From assembly GCF_000803065.1 (NCBI RefSeq), contig NZ_JSXI01000079.1, forward strand, positions 1 to 64,000: DNA of 64,000 nt. Reading direction: 5' to 3'. The notes beneath the pieces are model-generated. The model was given only the letters and a program-made list of their open reading frames with translations. It did no database searches and had not been told where the DNA came from. Position 1 is the stretch's first letter, and each line of letters starts with the position of its first letter. The translations under genes were made by a program, and so were the position numbers. The DNA is from Sphingomonas sp. ERG5 (lineage in GTDB: Bacteria > Pseudomonadota > Alphaproteobacteria > Sphingomonadales > Sphingomonadaceae). Positions 35,400-44,742 of this stretch are shown here, piece after piece.

Positions 35400-35649
35400 C
35401 GTCGGCTTTAACTGCACACTTCAGGTGAAGTTCGCGTCCAAGATCAAGTCGGACCTGGCGACGATCGCGGCCTCCAACCCTCCCGACGCGGTCGCCTATT
35501 TTTGCGAGGCCAATGTTCCGATCGCGAAACGCGACGAACTCATCAAATGAGCGTCATTCGAGCACGGTCTGGAACGCCAGATTTTCGGTGGCACCGCGAT
35601 TCCGGAAATGCTCGTCGAACCGGACGTCTTCTGGATCGCGCAGGAATAA
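35400..35649 (+). pseudogene. Relic of a defence-type N-terminal domain with in-frame stop
   Basis: Coherent coding sequence VKFASKIKSDLATIAASNPP, VAYFCEANVPIAKRDELI, then a TGA at 35548-35550, and in the same frame ERQIFGGTAIPEMLVEPDVFW and a stop at 35649. The pattern resembles the N-terminal nuclease-like region of large NACHT/STAND-type defence proteins. The stop replaces a residue position where Trp would be natural. Upstream sequence is short and degraded. Confidence 0.45.
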
Positions 35650-35721
35650 CCGCGTCATCGTCTCGCCATGTGGTGGGTTCAAACAGACTATTCATTCCTT
35701 TTGGCTTATGGAGTTGGTCCT

Positions 35722-36105
35722 ATGGCGGTTACTCATCCCGAGCAACTGAACGATCACTACAATGATTTGTTTCGGGTGGGCGACGTGGAGGGCCTTGTCG
35801 CGCTATACGAGAGCGACGCGACCTTATCTCCGGCGCCTGGACAATTCCTCACGGGCTCGGACGCCATAAGGGGACAGATGCGCGCCTTGGTGGATCTCGA
35901 CGGTGAGTTGACGGCAACGCAGCTTTCCTGCGTCCGTGAGGGCGATATCGCGCTTCTTCATGCGGCATGGCATTTCGTTGGCAAGGCTCCTTCTGGCGAA
36001 CCGATTGCGATGGGTGGAACATCATCCAAAGTGGCCCGGCGGGCGCCAGACGGCGCATGGCGATATGTGATCGATCTTCCGGTTACGCCTGAGAGTTCAG
36101 CGTAA
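35722..36105 (+). CDS. SnoaL-like / DUF4440 protein
   Basis: A 127-residue protein of the nuclear-transport-factor-2 fold: EQLNDHYNDLFRVGDVEGLV, LYESDATLSPAPG, and the central AAWHFVGKAPSGEP strand. Members are ketosteroid-isomerase-like or of unknown function. The ATG at 35722 matches the family start; the frame continues upstream without homology. It stands alone. Confidence 0.75.
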   Translation: MAVTHPEQLNDHYNDLFRVGDVEGLVALYESDATLSPAPGQFLTGSDAIRGQMRALVDLDGELTATQLSCVREGDIALLHAAWHFVGKAPSGEPIAMGGTSSKVARRAPDGAWRYVIDLPVTPESSA

Positions 36106-36213
36106 AATCGGCACGTCTGCTTATGCGGTAAGAACGAGCCGCTCAGACGGCGACAGCGCCTACCGTGAATCGGTGTCCCAATAATTTACAGGGGCCGGAT
36201 GGCGTCACTGACC

Positions 36214-36541
36214 ATTCCTTCACAGGTACGGTTCCTTCACAGGTACGGTCAGCATGATCGCCTGCAGAAGCTCGACCTGAAACTGTTCCAACCCCTCGTA
36301 CTGGAGGAGGTCGATCCGTCCTCGCGCATGCCGCGCTGCAGGCCATAATATGCGGTCGAAGCCATCAGCCCTTCCGGGTCATGGTCTCTGAAGGGCTGCT
36401 GCAAGGAGGCGACCATCTCCGGCAGGCGCTCGACATATGCCTGCGCCCTCTGTGTCATCCGCGCGCGGAAAGTTTCCTGATCGCCGGGCGTGCGCAACTG
36501 GCTGAAGCTCAGCCCCGTACGCTGTGCAATCAGACTCGATT
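36214..36541 (-). pseudogene. Degenerate coding relic (possibly a TetR-type C-terminus)
   Basis: One frame reads LRTPGDQETFRARMTQRAQA and PEMVASLQQPF, then AYYGLQRGMRE, after which another frame continues RIDLLQYEGLEQFQVELLQA. The helical pattern resembles a TetR ligand-binding domain, but the DNA-binding half is missing. The 3' end carries a 17-base tandem duplication. The 5' side abuts the IS relic. Identity uncertain. Confidence 0.3.
36215..36248. repeat. 17-base tandem duplication
   Basis: TTCCTTCACAGGTACGG occurs twice in direct succession (36215-36231 and 36232-36248), at the degraded 3' end of the preceding relic. Confidence 0.9.
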
Positions 36542-36565
36542 GGCGCGGCTGCTTTACGGCCGCCC

Positions 36566-36835
36566 TTACGGTTCGACATGGGCGAAGACCAATCGATGGG
36601 TCCCGAACATCAAGAGGCGCGCCCCAGAAACCGACGACCGGATATCCGACAGGTCCACGAACCGGTCGATCGAACGCAGAAGATGATCCGCCGGCACATG
36701 CCGCTCCAGGTTGAAGCTGTAGAACAACGCTTCCTGCGCCACCGTCCGCTCGCCCATCGACCCGCCTCCGCTTCTCGCGAAGAGTGAATCAGACCGTTAA
36801 CACCACTTCAAGTCCGAGTTTTTCAACAGAATCCG
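36566..36835 (-). mobile_element. 5' relic of an IS1182-type insertion sequence
   Basis: A 63-residue frame (36566-36757) reads ALFYSFNLERHVPADHLLRS, IDRFVDLSDIR, the N-terminus of an IS1182-family transposase. It is cut off after HRLVFAH. Upstream, near 36818-36834, TTTTTCAACAGAATC resembles the terminal sequence of such elements. The catalytic domain is absent. Confidence 0.5.
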
Positions 36836-37309
36836 CCCATTAGCGGAGGTTCGCGATCAGCCTGAACGAAGGGCTGCTTTCGAGTTTGCGGCGGCCCCGT
36901 CGAGATGCGCGTTGCGCACCGGCCCGGCGCAGACGCTCGACCATGGAATGAGATGGGCGCCAGAAATATGGCTTATAAAGGCCCGCTGCCAGAATACAGC
37001 GCCGGCACTGCGCGAGCATCGCGAGGTTGAAACCCGGCGGCGGACATCGCTTTCTTTTGCGAAGCCCGGAATCTTGCCATGTCTATGTAATTCAGCCGCA
37101 GCAAACAGAGCTCCGTGACTGTCGGCGAGTGCTTCGCTCGCAGCAGAATCGAGGTTGGGTATGCCTGCAAGCGACGCTTTGTCTTTTCTCCTGGCTTGGG
37201 TCCTTGCGCCGCTGCGCGTTGCGTCTGTCGCGCCGTCCAGCACCAGGTTGGCGACGGTCTATCGCGTCGCGACGATCAAGACGCTCAGCGCCGATGACTG
37301 GCGTTTCGC
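36836..37309. other. Intergenic stretch after the IS relic
   Basis: About 474 bases with several short frames but no coherent protein or RNA gene. It contains the promoter region of the DedA-type gene at its right end. Possibly degraded element DNA. Confidence 0.4.
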
Positions 37310-37927
37310 ATGACGGGACCGCTGTCGGCCATCCTCGGTTTCGGTCTGTTCGGCGTCTTCTGCCTCGCCGTCACCGAAAAGATTCTGCCGGTTCCACCAT
37401 CGCATGTGCTGCTGTTGTTCCTCGGGATGACGGCAGCACCCGACGACGCGACGCTTGGCGTGCTGCTGCTGGTGACCACGCTCGGCTCCACGACCGGCTG
37501 CTTGTTCTGGTACGCGACGGGCCGGAGAATCGGACCCGACCGTGCCGATGCGCTCGTCGTGCGCTTCGGCAAATATGTCTTCCTGCGTCACGCAACCTAT
37601 CGCCGGCTCTGTCAGTCCTATCGCCGCAATCATCTTAGGGCATCATTGCTGGCGCAGTTCATCCCGACGGTGCGCAACTACCTGCCGATCGCGGCCGGCG
37701 CGCTCTGCCTGCCCGTCCTGCCCTTCGCGACCGGCACGTTGCTTGGCGCCATGCTGTGGAACGCGGGCTTTCTCATTACCGGCTATCTGATGCGCGGCGG
37801 TAGCCAGGATTCGATCACGGTCGGCTTTCGCATCATTGTCATCGTCGTCGTTCTGGAGACAATGTTCCTGCTCGCGCTGCGCTACGGCCCCGCTTGCTGG
37901 CGGCGCTTCAGGCTGGTGCTCGGCTGA
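37310..37927 (+). CDS. DedA/VTT-family membrane protein
   Basis: A 205-residue inner-membrane protein with the DedA (SNARE-associated/VTT) architecture: TM1 about 6-24 with EKILPVPPSH re-entrant motif, TM2 about 45-68, and the conserved FIPTVRNYLPIAAGAL block, then C-terminal helices. DedA proteins are lipid-carrier flippases or transporters needed for membrane homeostasis. It follows the IS relic and precedes a dioxygenase relic, so no operon partner is evident. Confidence 0.82.
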   Translation: MTGPLSAILGFGLFGVFCLAVTEKILPVPPSHVLLLFLGMTAAPDDATLGVLLLVTTLGSTTGCLFWYATGRRIGPDRADALVVRFGKYVFLRHATYRRLCQSYRRNHLRASLLAQFIPTVRNYLPIAAGALCLPVLPFATGTLLGAMLWNAGFLITGYLMRGGSQDSITVGFRIIVIVVVLETMFLLALRYGPACWRRFRLVLG

Positions 37928-37939
37928 GCACGCAGCACC

Positions 37940-38226
37940 AGCCTTAGAACGGCGCCGAGCCTGTACGATGAAACCCTTGGCCTGCTGGCGCGGAGGGGTT
38001 TCGACATCGGTGCCGATGCGACGAGAAATGGATGGCGTGGCGCACGGCTGGAAAGCCCAGAAGTGCTGGCGAGTTGGGCGGCGATCTGCCGCGGGCCCGA
38101 GGAATATTGGGCATTTTGCGAATGTGCCGAAAAATGGTCGATCTCGAAGACTATTCCCGCAGACGGCAATTCAATCACGCTATGACCGTCGAGCGGATCA
38201 TCAGCATCAAGACCGGAACCCGGTGA
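37940..38226 (+). pseudogene. Tryptophan 2,3-dioxygenase C-terminal relic
   Basis: The frame reads APSLYDETLGLLARRGFDIG, ... EVLASWAAICRGPEEYWAFC ..., and after a frame change VDLEDYSRRRQFNHAMTVER, IISIKTGTR, stop at 38226. This matches the end of tryptophan 2,3-dioxygenase (the family ends with a VERIIGFKRGTGG-type segment). The N-terminal two-thirds, including the haem ligand, are missing and the remainder is frameshifted. It hints that a tryptophan/kynurenine pathway once lay here. Confidence 0.65.
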
Positions 38227-38362
38227 ACTGGCGGCGCCTCCTATTTGCGCCGCATGCCCGACACCGTATTGTTCCCCGAGCTTTGGAAGGTAGGGACCGA
38301 ATTTTGACGCTCACTTGGCACCGCTCGGTGGCCGGGCCCGAACGACAGACGTTTCCCCGCTG

Positions 38363-40030
38363 TCACTTTTTCAGCGCGGTTTCCATTTCTTCCCGCATGA
38401 CGAATTTCTGAACCTTTCCGGTGATCGTCATCGGAAAGGTATCGACGAACTGGATGTAGCGCGGAATCTTATTGTGCGCGATCCGGCCGTGGCAGAACTG
38501 GCGGACATCGCCTTCGCTCAAGGATGCCCCATTCATCAACGCGATCCACACGCAGAGTTCTTCGCCGAACTTGTCGTCGCTGACGCCGAAGACCTGCACG
38601 TCCTTGATTGCCGGATGGGTGTGGAGGAAATCCTCGATTTCCCGCGGATACAGGTTCTCGCCGCCCCGGATGACGAGATCCTTCAGTCGTCCGACGATCG
38701 TGCAGTAACCATCCTCGTCCAGCACACCAAGATCGCCGGTTCGGATCCAGCCCTCCTGGTCCATCACCGCAGCGGTTTGCTGCGGATCGTTCCAATAGCC
38801 GATCATGACGGCGTAGCCCCGCGTGCAAATTTCACCGGGCGCACCGCGCGGTACCGTCACGCCGTCAGGATCGACGATCTTGGACTCGAGGTGCGGGTGA
38901 ACCTGGCCCACGGTCGATACGCGCCGCTCGATCGTGTCGCCGATGGCGCTCTGATAGCTCACCGGGCTCGTCTCGGTCATGCCGTAGCATATCGTGACAT
39001 CGCGCATGTTCATCCTGTCGTGGACACGGCGCATCACAGCAGGGGGGCACAGCGATCCCGCCATGATGCCCGCGCGCAGCGACACCATGCTGAAGTCATC
39101 GAATCGCGGATGATCCAGCATGCCGATGAACATCGTCGGCACGCCATAGAGCGCGGTGCAGCGTTCCTGCTCGATGGCGCGGAGTGTCGCTGCGGCATCG
39201 AAGCCGACACCGGGGTAGATCATCGTCATGCCGTGCGTGACACACGCCAGGTTGCCCATGACCATCCCGAAGCAATGGTATAGCGGCACCGGAATACACA
39301 ATCGGTCGCCCGGGCGCAGGCCCGCGCGCAGGCCGGTGAAATACCCGTTGTTCAGGATATTCGAATGGCTGAGCGTAACGCCCTTCGGACTTCCGGTCGT
39401 CCCGCTGGTGAACTGGATGTTGGCCGCATGATCCGGTCGGACGTCCGCCTCCGCCGCTTCCAGCTCGCGCGGATCGGCGGCGGCACCTTTTGCCAGCACC
39501 GCGTCGAACGGCATCATGCCCGGCGTCACCACCTGGCCGATCTGAACGACCAGCTTCAGTGCCGGAAGCGCACTCGAACACAGGTGACCGGGCACGGAAG
39601 AGGCAATTTCCGGCACCAGCGTCGCCATCATGGTGGGATAGTCGCTGGTCTTGAACGGCGGCGCGATCACGATTGCGGCGCAACCGACGTCGCGCAGCAC
39701 ATAATCGAGTTCGAACAGGCGATAGGCCGGATTGATCGTCACAAGGATCAGGCCGGCCCGGGCGGCCGCGAACTGCGTGATCGTCCATTCGACGCAATTG
39801 AGCGACCAGATTCCGATCCGATCGCCCGGGCAAAGGCCAAGGTCCAACAGGCCGGCTGCAAAGGCACGGCTGCGGTCAGCCAACTCGCCCCAGGTCAAGC
39901 TGACATCCTGCTCGCAGGATCGAACCGCCTGCACGTCACCCCAAACCGAAGTGGCGTGATCGAGCGCCTGCCCGATCGTCTTGGTCAGCAACGGCACGTC
40001 GGTGCTGCCGCGAACATGGCTGAGCTTCAT
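38363..40030 (-). CDS. Acyl-CoA synthetase (AMP-forming ligase)
   Basis: A protein of about 555 residues of the adenylate-forming family: the P-loop-like FTSGTTGSPKGVTLSH, ICYGMTETSP, YWNDPQQTA, the hinge RTGDLGVLDEDGY, GRLKDLVIRGGENLYP, and the catalytic Lys in ITGKVQKF. It resembles medium-chain or aromatic acyl-CoA ligases. ATG 40030 (MKLSHVRG) overlaps the stop of the cyclodeaminase-like gene (ATGA). It is the last gene of a three-gene minus-strand operon. Substrate unknown. Confidence 0.88.
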   Translation of the reverse strand: MKLSHVRGSTDVPLLTKTIGQALDHATSVWGDVQAVRSCEQDVSLTWGELADRSRAFAAGLLDLGLCPGDRIGIWSLNCVEWTITQFAAARAGLILVTINPAYRLFELDYVLRDVGCAAIVIAPPFKTSDYPTMMATLVPEIASSVPGHLCSSALPALKLVVQIGQVVTPGMMPFDAVLAKGAAADPRELEAAEADVRPDHAANIQFTSGTTGSPKGVTLSHSNILNNGYFTGLRAGLRPGDRLCIPVPLYHCFGMVMGNLACVTHGMTMIYPGVGFDAAATLRAIEQERCTALYGVPTMFIGMLDHPRFDDFSMVSLRAGIMAGSLCPPAVMRRVHDRMNMRDVTICYGMTETSPVSYQSAIGDTIERRVSTVGQVHPHLESKIVDPDGVTVPRGAPGEICTRGYAVMIGYWNDPQQTAAVMDQEGWIRTGDLGVLDEDGYCTIVGRLKDLVIRGGENLYPREIEDFLHTHPAIKDVQVFGVSDDKFGEELCVWIALMNGASLSEGDVRQFCHGRIAHNKIPRYIQFVDTFPMTITGKVQKFVMREEMETALKK

Positions 40031-40995
40031 TTCGAATCCTCCAGCGGGACGCCGTCCGGCGTCTTCCGACGGCTGTACAGATGCCAAGCGCAGGCGAGAT
40101 CCTGCACGATGCTGCCGAGCGACTTGTATAGGGTAATGTCGTTATCGGTGACCCGACCCGTGGTGGCTCCCGTCATCACCTCTCCGATTTCGCCCAGGAG
40201 ATGATCATCGTCGATCAGTCCGGCCTCTTTCGCGTGCAGGAATTCGGCACCCTGAGCCAGGACGCCGACGCCGTGATCCGCAAAGAAGCGGGATCGCGCA
40301 ACGAGCGCGTCGTCGATCTCGCGCGGTCCGGCGCGGCTCGATCCAACCGCATTGATGTGCGTGCCGGCACGAACCCATCGATCCATCAGGACAGGCTCGG
40401 ACGCGGCAGTGACCGTGCAGATGATATCGGCATCGGCGACGGCAGCCGCTACGTCGGAAGCAGCCGTGGCATCGATCCCGGTTGCCTGGACGCGTCGGAC
40501 AAGCGCGTCGGCACGTTGGGGAGAGCGACCCCAGATCGTCACGCGCTCCAGCCTGCGTATATGGCGGATCGCTTCGATATGCCGCCAAGCCTGCTCACCA
40601 TAGCCCAGGACCGCGAGGTGGCCGGCGTCCGGCGTTGCCAGAATATCGGTCGCGGCCGCGGACGCAGCGGCGGTGCGGATGGCGGTCACCTCGCCGGCAT
40701 CGACGATACAGACCGGCGCGCCGCTGTCCGGATCGAACAGCACGATCACGCCCTGGTGCGACGGTTTACCGGCACTGAAGTTGTCAGGATAGACGCTGAC
40801 GAGCTTGGCCCCGAACGCCCCGCTCTCCAGGAGCAACCCCGGCATGACGCCGAACGCCCGATCGCCCGGCAGATCGATGATGCCACGAAGCAGCTGGCGG
40901 GTGCGCCCTTCGGACAAGGCGATCATCGTTTTGCGCATCAGCGGGATGCACACCTCGTAGGAGAGGTCCCGTGCCACATCTTGTGCGGAGATCAT
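40027..40995 (-). CDS. Ornithine cyclodeaminase / mu-crystallin family protein
   Basis: A 322-residue NAD(P)-dependent enzyme of the OCD/mu-crystallin family. The Rossmann motif is LAVLGYGEQAWRHIEA, preceded by VCIVDAGEVTAIRTAAASA; the substrate-side segment GTHINAVGSSRAGPREI is typical. Members are cyclodeaminases, imine reductases or amino-acid dehydrogenases. It lies eight bases after the BASS transporter gene and overlaps the ligase gene by four bases. Confidence 0.87.
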   Translation of the reverse strand: MISAQDVARDLSYEVCIPLMRKTMIALSEGRTRQLLRGIIDLPGDRAFGVMPGLLLESGAFGAKLVSVYPDNFSAGKPSHQGVIVLFDPDSGAPVCIVDAGEVTAIRTAAASAAATDILATPDAGHLAVLGYGEQAWRHIEAIRHIRRLERVTIWGRSPQRADALVRRVQATGIDATAASDVAAAVADADIICTVTAASEPVLMDRWVRAGTHINAVGSSRAGPREIDDALVARSRFFADHGVGVLAQGAEFLHAKEAGLIDDDHLLGEIGEVMTGATTGRVTDNDITLYKSLGSIVQDLACAWHLYSRRKTPDGVPLEDSK

Positions 40996-41003
40996 GGCGA
41001 GAG

Positions 41004-41897
41004 TCACGTCCGCCGCACCGCAACTTCGCGCGCGATCTTCGACTGGCACCAGCGGATAAGCAGTCCAGCGTTGAACAGCATGATCACCCCGTAAATGTTC
41101 TGCATGACCGCCAGTGGCAGGCTGTCGAGGACGCTCAGCGTGATGAAAATCGCGAGCGTCACATTGTGCACGCCCACCTCTATCGCCAGCGTCATCGCAT
41201 CTCGCGCATCGGCCGCTATTCCCTTGGCGATCAACAGCCCGGCCAAGGTCGCAACGACGTTGAGCGCCCAGATGGCGGGTCCGGCGCGGACGAGGTTCAT
41301 CATGACCATATCGAAGCTAACCAGCACGGAGAAGGCGATCACCCCGATCATCACGATGAGCGAGGTCGGCCGCAGCCAGACCACGAGCCGGGGTGTGGTC
41401 GCGGGGGCGAAGCGCCGTACGAGCATGCCGATCGCGATCGGCAGGATGGTGATCCGCACTAGCTGCGTCGCAGTGCCCAAAATCGAGAGTTTGGGGAGCG
41501 TCCCGGGAATGGTGAAATGCTGCAGCGCCCAACTCAATGCCAGCGGGATGGTGAAGACGGTGATGAAGCTGGATAGAGCAGTCAGTACGACCGCAAGCGC
41601 CACGTTGCCACGTCCGACAAAGGTTAGGGCGTTCGACGTGGTCCCGGCCGGACAGATGCCCAGAATGAACAAACCGAGAGCGAGTTCGGGGGGCAAACGG
41701 AACGCCACACCGAGGGCAAGCGCCAGCAGCGGCATCAACAGGAGCTGACCACCCAGCCCGGCGAACACCAGCTTGGGCCTGGCCAGCACCAGCCTGAAAT
41801 CATTCAAGGCAAGGGTCAGACCCAGGCTGAACATGATCAGCATCAGGCCAATCGGCACGAATATGGTGTTTACGAACGCCACGGCTTCTGTCGGCAT
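41004..41897 (-). CDS. BASS-family (bile acid:sodium symporter) transporter
   Basis: A 297-residue membrane protein with nine or ten helices and the BASS signatures (MFSLGLTLALNDFR, GICPAGTTSNALTF, and EVGVHNVTLAIF near the C-terminus). These import organic anions with sodium. GGGAGG lies before the ATG at 41897. As the first gene of the operon it probably brings in the substrate for the downstream cyclodeaminase-like enzyme and ligase (inference). Confidence 0.87.
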   Translation of the reverse strand: MPTEAVAFVNTIFVPIGLMLIMFSLGLTLALNDFRLVLARPKLVFAGLGGQLLLMPLLALALGVAFRLPPELALGLFILGICPAGTTSNALTFVGRGNVALAVVLTALSSFITVFTIPLALSWALQHFTIPGTLPKLSILGTATQLVRITILPIAIGMLVRRFAPATTPRLVVWLRPTSLIVMIGVIAFSVLVSFDMVMMNLVRAGPAIWALNVVATLAGLLIAKGIAADARDAMTLAIEVGVHNVTLAIFITLSVLDSLPLAVMQNIYGVIMLFNAGLLIRWCQSKIAREVAVRRT

Positions 41898-42332
41898 ATA
41901 CCCTCCCCAGGCATTACATCGTCCATGTCGGTCGCTGCGGGCATCCGCCAAATTGATCGTTCAAGCGCGCCCGAGCGAACGCGGAGACGTGCATCGCTCG
42001 TTGCAGCAAGAAACACATAGCTGTCGACCGTCGAGGGCCTCACCCTAGGGGATAAGCCACGCGCGTGCAGCGCATTTTGCGGGAGCAATGCCGATAGAGG
42101 CGCAACGGAAACCTTTGATTTACATAAAACGTGCACAGAATCCGCATTTATCGAATTAATGTTGCGATGGGTTCGCGAGCTGCGCAATTTGCGTGCGTGA
42201 AATTCACGGAATTGTCTTGACCATAGACATTCGTGGTCTCAGTTTGTGGTGCAGCGGCGTGAAATCCGGGTCACGGATCTCGTCGTATCGCGCTTGTAAG
42301 GGCCCGGCTCGGGCCAATTGGGGGGGATTATC
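41898..42332. other. Divergent regulatory region with a leader hairpin
   Basis: About 435 bases between the BASS gene and the TonB receptor gene, with an AT-richer stretch near 42110-42170 that probably holds promoters. A perfect six-base-pair hairpin with a three-base loop (GGCCCG-GCT-CGGGCC) lies at 42301-42315, 18 bases before the receptor ATG and just before its G-rich ribosome-binding site. Confidence 0.5.
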
Positions 42333-44657
42333 ATGGCAGGTTGTTTTAGGAGCGCGGCGTCGAACTGCCGATTGCGGATTATGCTGCTGGCCAGCGTCAT
42401 GGGCAGCGTTGCCCTGCCCGCCACCGCGCAGGAAAATTCGTCACAGAATCCCGCTGCCGTCACGAGCGATGCGGCAGGCCCCGAGATCGAGCAGGGCGGC
42501 GATATCATTGTCACTGCCTTGAAACGAAATACCAGCCTGCAGGAAACGCCGATCTCCATCTCCGCTGTAACGGGTGAATCGCTCGCCAATTCCGGCGTGC
42601 AAAGCGTTGCCGATCTTGCCGCCTCCGTCCCCAGTCTGAGCTTCGTCGATGCCGGGCCGTCGCAGCGCCGGGTGGTGATCCGTGGCATCCAGGCGGTCGG
42701 CGAACCGACGGTTGGCGTTTATTACGATGAGACTCCGGTTACCGGGAGCATTGGCACGACCAACGATGCCGGCGGCACTACGCCCGAACTCAAATTGTTC
42801 GATGTGGAGCGGGTCGAGGTGCTGCGCGGCCCACAGGGGACGCTGTACGGCTCCGGCTCGATGGGCGGAACGCTGCGGATCATCTATGCCAAGCCGTCGT
42901 TCGAGACGTCGGGCGCAGCAGATGCGACGATCTCCAGCACACATGACGGGGGGATCAATTACGAGTTCAACGGCGTCATCAATACGCCCGTCGTGGACGA
43001 CAAGATCGCGGTCCGGGCCGTCGGTTTCTATCGCAACCGGAACGGCTATATCGACAACGTCGCGCTCGGCATCAAGAATATCAACGACGAGAAGACCTAT
43101 GGCGGTCGCGGGATGGTCCGTTTCACGCCCACTCCCGATCTGACGATCGATGCGGCCGCTTATATCAATCGGTCGCGGGTCGACACGCCCTCCTGGAACC
43201 CGCGAGCCGGCAAGTACAATAGCGACGCGCTCGTCCGCCAACCGATCATCGACAATCTGAACCTCTACAGCCTGACCGCCGCTTGGGACCTTGGCCCTGT
43301 GGAAGCGACGGTGATCGGCTCGTATCTGACCCGCAAACTGTCCAATACCACGGACGTGTCACGCTATATTCGAACCAACCGAACGCCGACCGCTTGTGCC
43401 GCGCTCGCCAATGGGCGCGCGCCGTGCAGCGCGACCCAATTGGCCGATTTCTACACTCTGGTGGACAGTCAATCGACGAGCACATTGTTTCCGCAGCAGG
43501 ACATGAACACGCTGACGGGGGAGTTCCGCCTGAGTTCCTCAGGCGCCCGATCGTTCAACTGGACCGTCGGCGGCTTTTACTCGCATCGAAAATCAAATGT
43601 CACCAATCCACAGGTTAATGCCGACCCTGTTTCGGGGAATATCATCTCCCCGCTACAGACGTCGACGGTGCGCTTCATCGATGATCGGCTGACTCAACTC
43701 GCAGCGTTTGGTGAAGTATCCTGGGATATTACCGACAAGCTGAATCTGACCGCTGGCGCACGCTATTTTAACTATGAGAAGCGCATCGTCGGCGAGACGA
43801 CGCTGGGCTCGATCCTTGTCGGCGCGCGCGTGACGCCGCCGACCCACGTCAAGTCCGAAGAGCATGGCACGGTTCTGAAGTTCAATGGTTCCTACAAGAT
43901 CACCAACGCCGTCATGGTCTATGCGGAAGCCGCACAGGGCTTCCGGCCCGGCGGCGCCAATCAGGTGCTCGGCCTCGACGCGGCGCTGACGCCGTATCTG
44001 TCGGACAGTCTGTGGAACTACGAGGTCGGCATCAAGAGCGCGATGTTCGCTCGCAAGGTGCTGCTCAATGTCGACCTCTTCCAGATCGATTGGTCGGATA
44101 TGCAGGTGACGGGTCGCACGCCCAATGGAGCGTTCAGCTATATCACGAACGCCGGTGCCGCTCGGGTCAAGGGTGTGGAGGCGGAGATGACGGCCCACCC
44201 ATTCCGCGGCCTGTCGATCCAGGTCAACGGGTCGTATATCGACGCCAAGCTTACCGAGAACCAGGCCAATGCCAATGTGAGCGCGCCCGGCCTGAAGGGC
44301 GACCGCATTCCCTTCGTGGCGAAGTTTTCGGCGGGCGCCAATGCGCAGTATAGCTGGCCCGTTTCCGAGCGGCTCGGTGGCCTGTTCCGGATAGACGTCA
44401 ATCACGTCGGATCGTCCTTCTCGGACTTCCGCCCAGCCGCCACCTTCACGCGCAAGGTGGGCTCCTACGAACTGGTCAACATCCGCGTCGGGATCGAAGG
44501 CGACAAGGGACGTTGGGGCGCGTACCTGTTCGCCACCAACCTGTTGAACGACACGGCGATCACGCGCGCGACGTCGAGCGGACTGCAAGTCGGCGAAACG
44601 TTCGTCACGAGCGCCGCACCTCGTACGATCGGCCTCAATTTGCGAACCTCGTTCTGA
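42333..44657 (+). CDS. TonB-dependent receptor
   Basis: A protein of about 774 residues: signal peptide ending PATAQ, TonB-box region (GDIIVTALKRNTSLQETPIS), plug domain with RGIQAVGEPTVGVYYDE and VEVLRGPQGTLYGSGSMGG, then a 22-strand barrel ending in aromatic Phe (NLRTSF). No STN extension, so it does not signal by itself. It is followed closely by the dipeptidase and Lrp genes, suggesting uptake of peptides or modified amino acids. Confidence 0.9.
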   Translation: MAGCFRSAASNCRLRIMLLASVMGSVALPATAQENSSQNPAAVTSDAAGPEIEQGGDIIVTALKRNTSLQETPISISAVTGESLANSGVQSVADLAASVPSLSFVDAGPSQRRVVIRGIQAVGEPTVGVYYDETPVTGSIGTTNDAGGTTPELKLFDVERVEVLRGPQGTLYGSGSMGGTLRIIYAKPSFETSGAADATISSTHDGGINYEFNGVINTPVVDDKIAVRAVGFYRNRNGYIDNVALGIKNINDEKTYGGRGMVRFTPTPDLTIDAAAYINRSRVDTPSWNPRAGKYNSDALVRQPIIDNLNLYSLTAAWDLGPVEATVIGSYLTRKLSNTTDVSRYIRTNRTPTACAALANGRAPCSATQLADFYTLVDSQSTSTLFPQQDMNTLTGEFRLSSSGARSFNWTVGGFYSHRKSNVTNPQVNADPVSGNIISPLQTSTVRFIDDRLTQLAAFGEVSWDITDKLNLTAGARYFNYEKRIVGETTLGSILVGARVTPPTHVKSEEHGTVLKFNGSYKITNAVMVYAEAAQGFRPGGANQVLGLDAALTPYLSDSLWNYEVGIKSAMFARKVLLNVDLFQIDWSDMQVTGRTPNGAFSYITNAGAARVKGVEAEMTAHPFRGLSIQVNGSYIDAKLTENQANANVSAPGLKGDRIPFVAKFSAGANAQYSWPVSERLGGLFRIDVNHVGSSFSDFRPAATFTRKVGSYELVNIRVGIEGDKGRWGAYLFATNLLNDTAITRATSSGLQVGETFVTSAAPRTIGLNLRTSF

Positions 44658-44742
44658 CGTCGATACGCGTCGATCGCCGGCCAGCGCGGGTGTCATCGGC
44701 GGTGTGATCGGCGAATCAAGATCTGTGACCAAGGGTATATCC

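Noticed and set aside
36857..37243. Minus-strand 128-codon frame after the IS relic
   Set aside because: Composition is random-looking and no start signal or family is visible.
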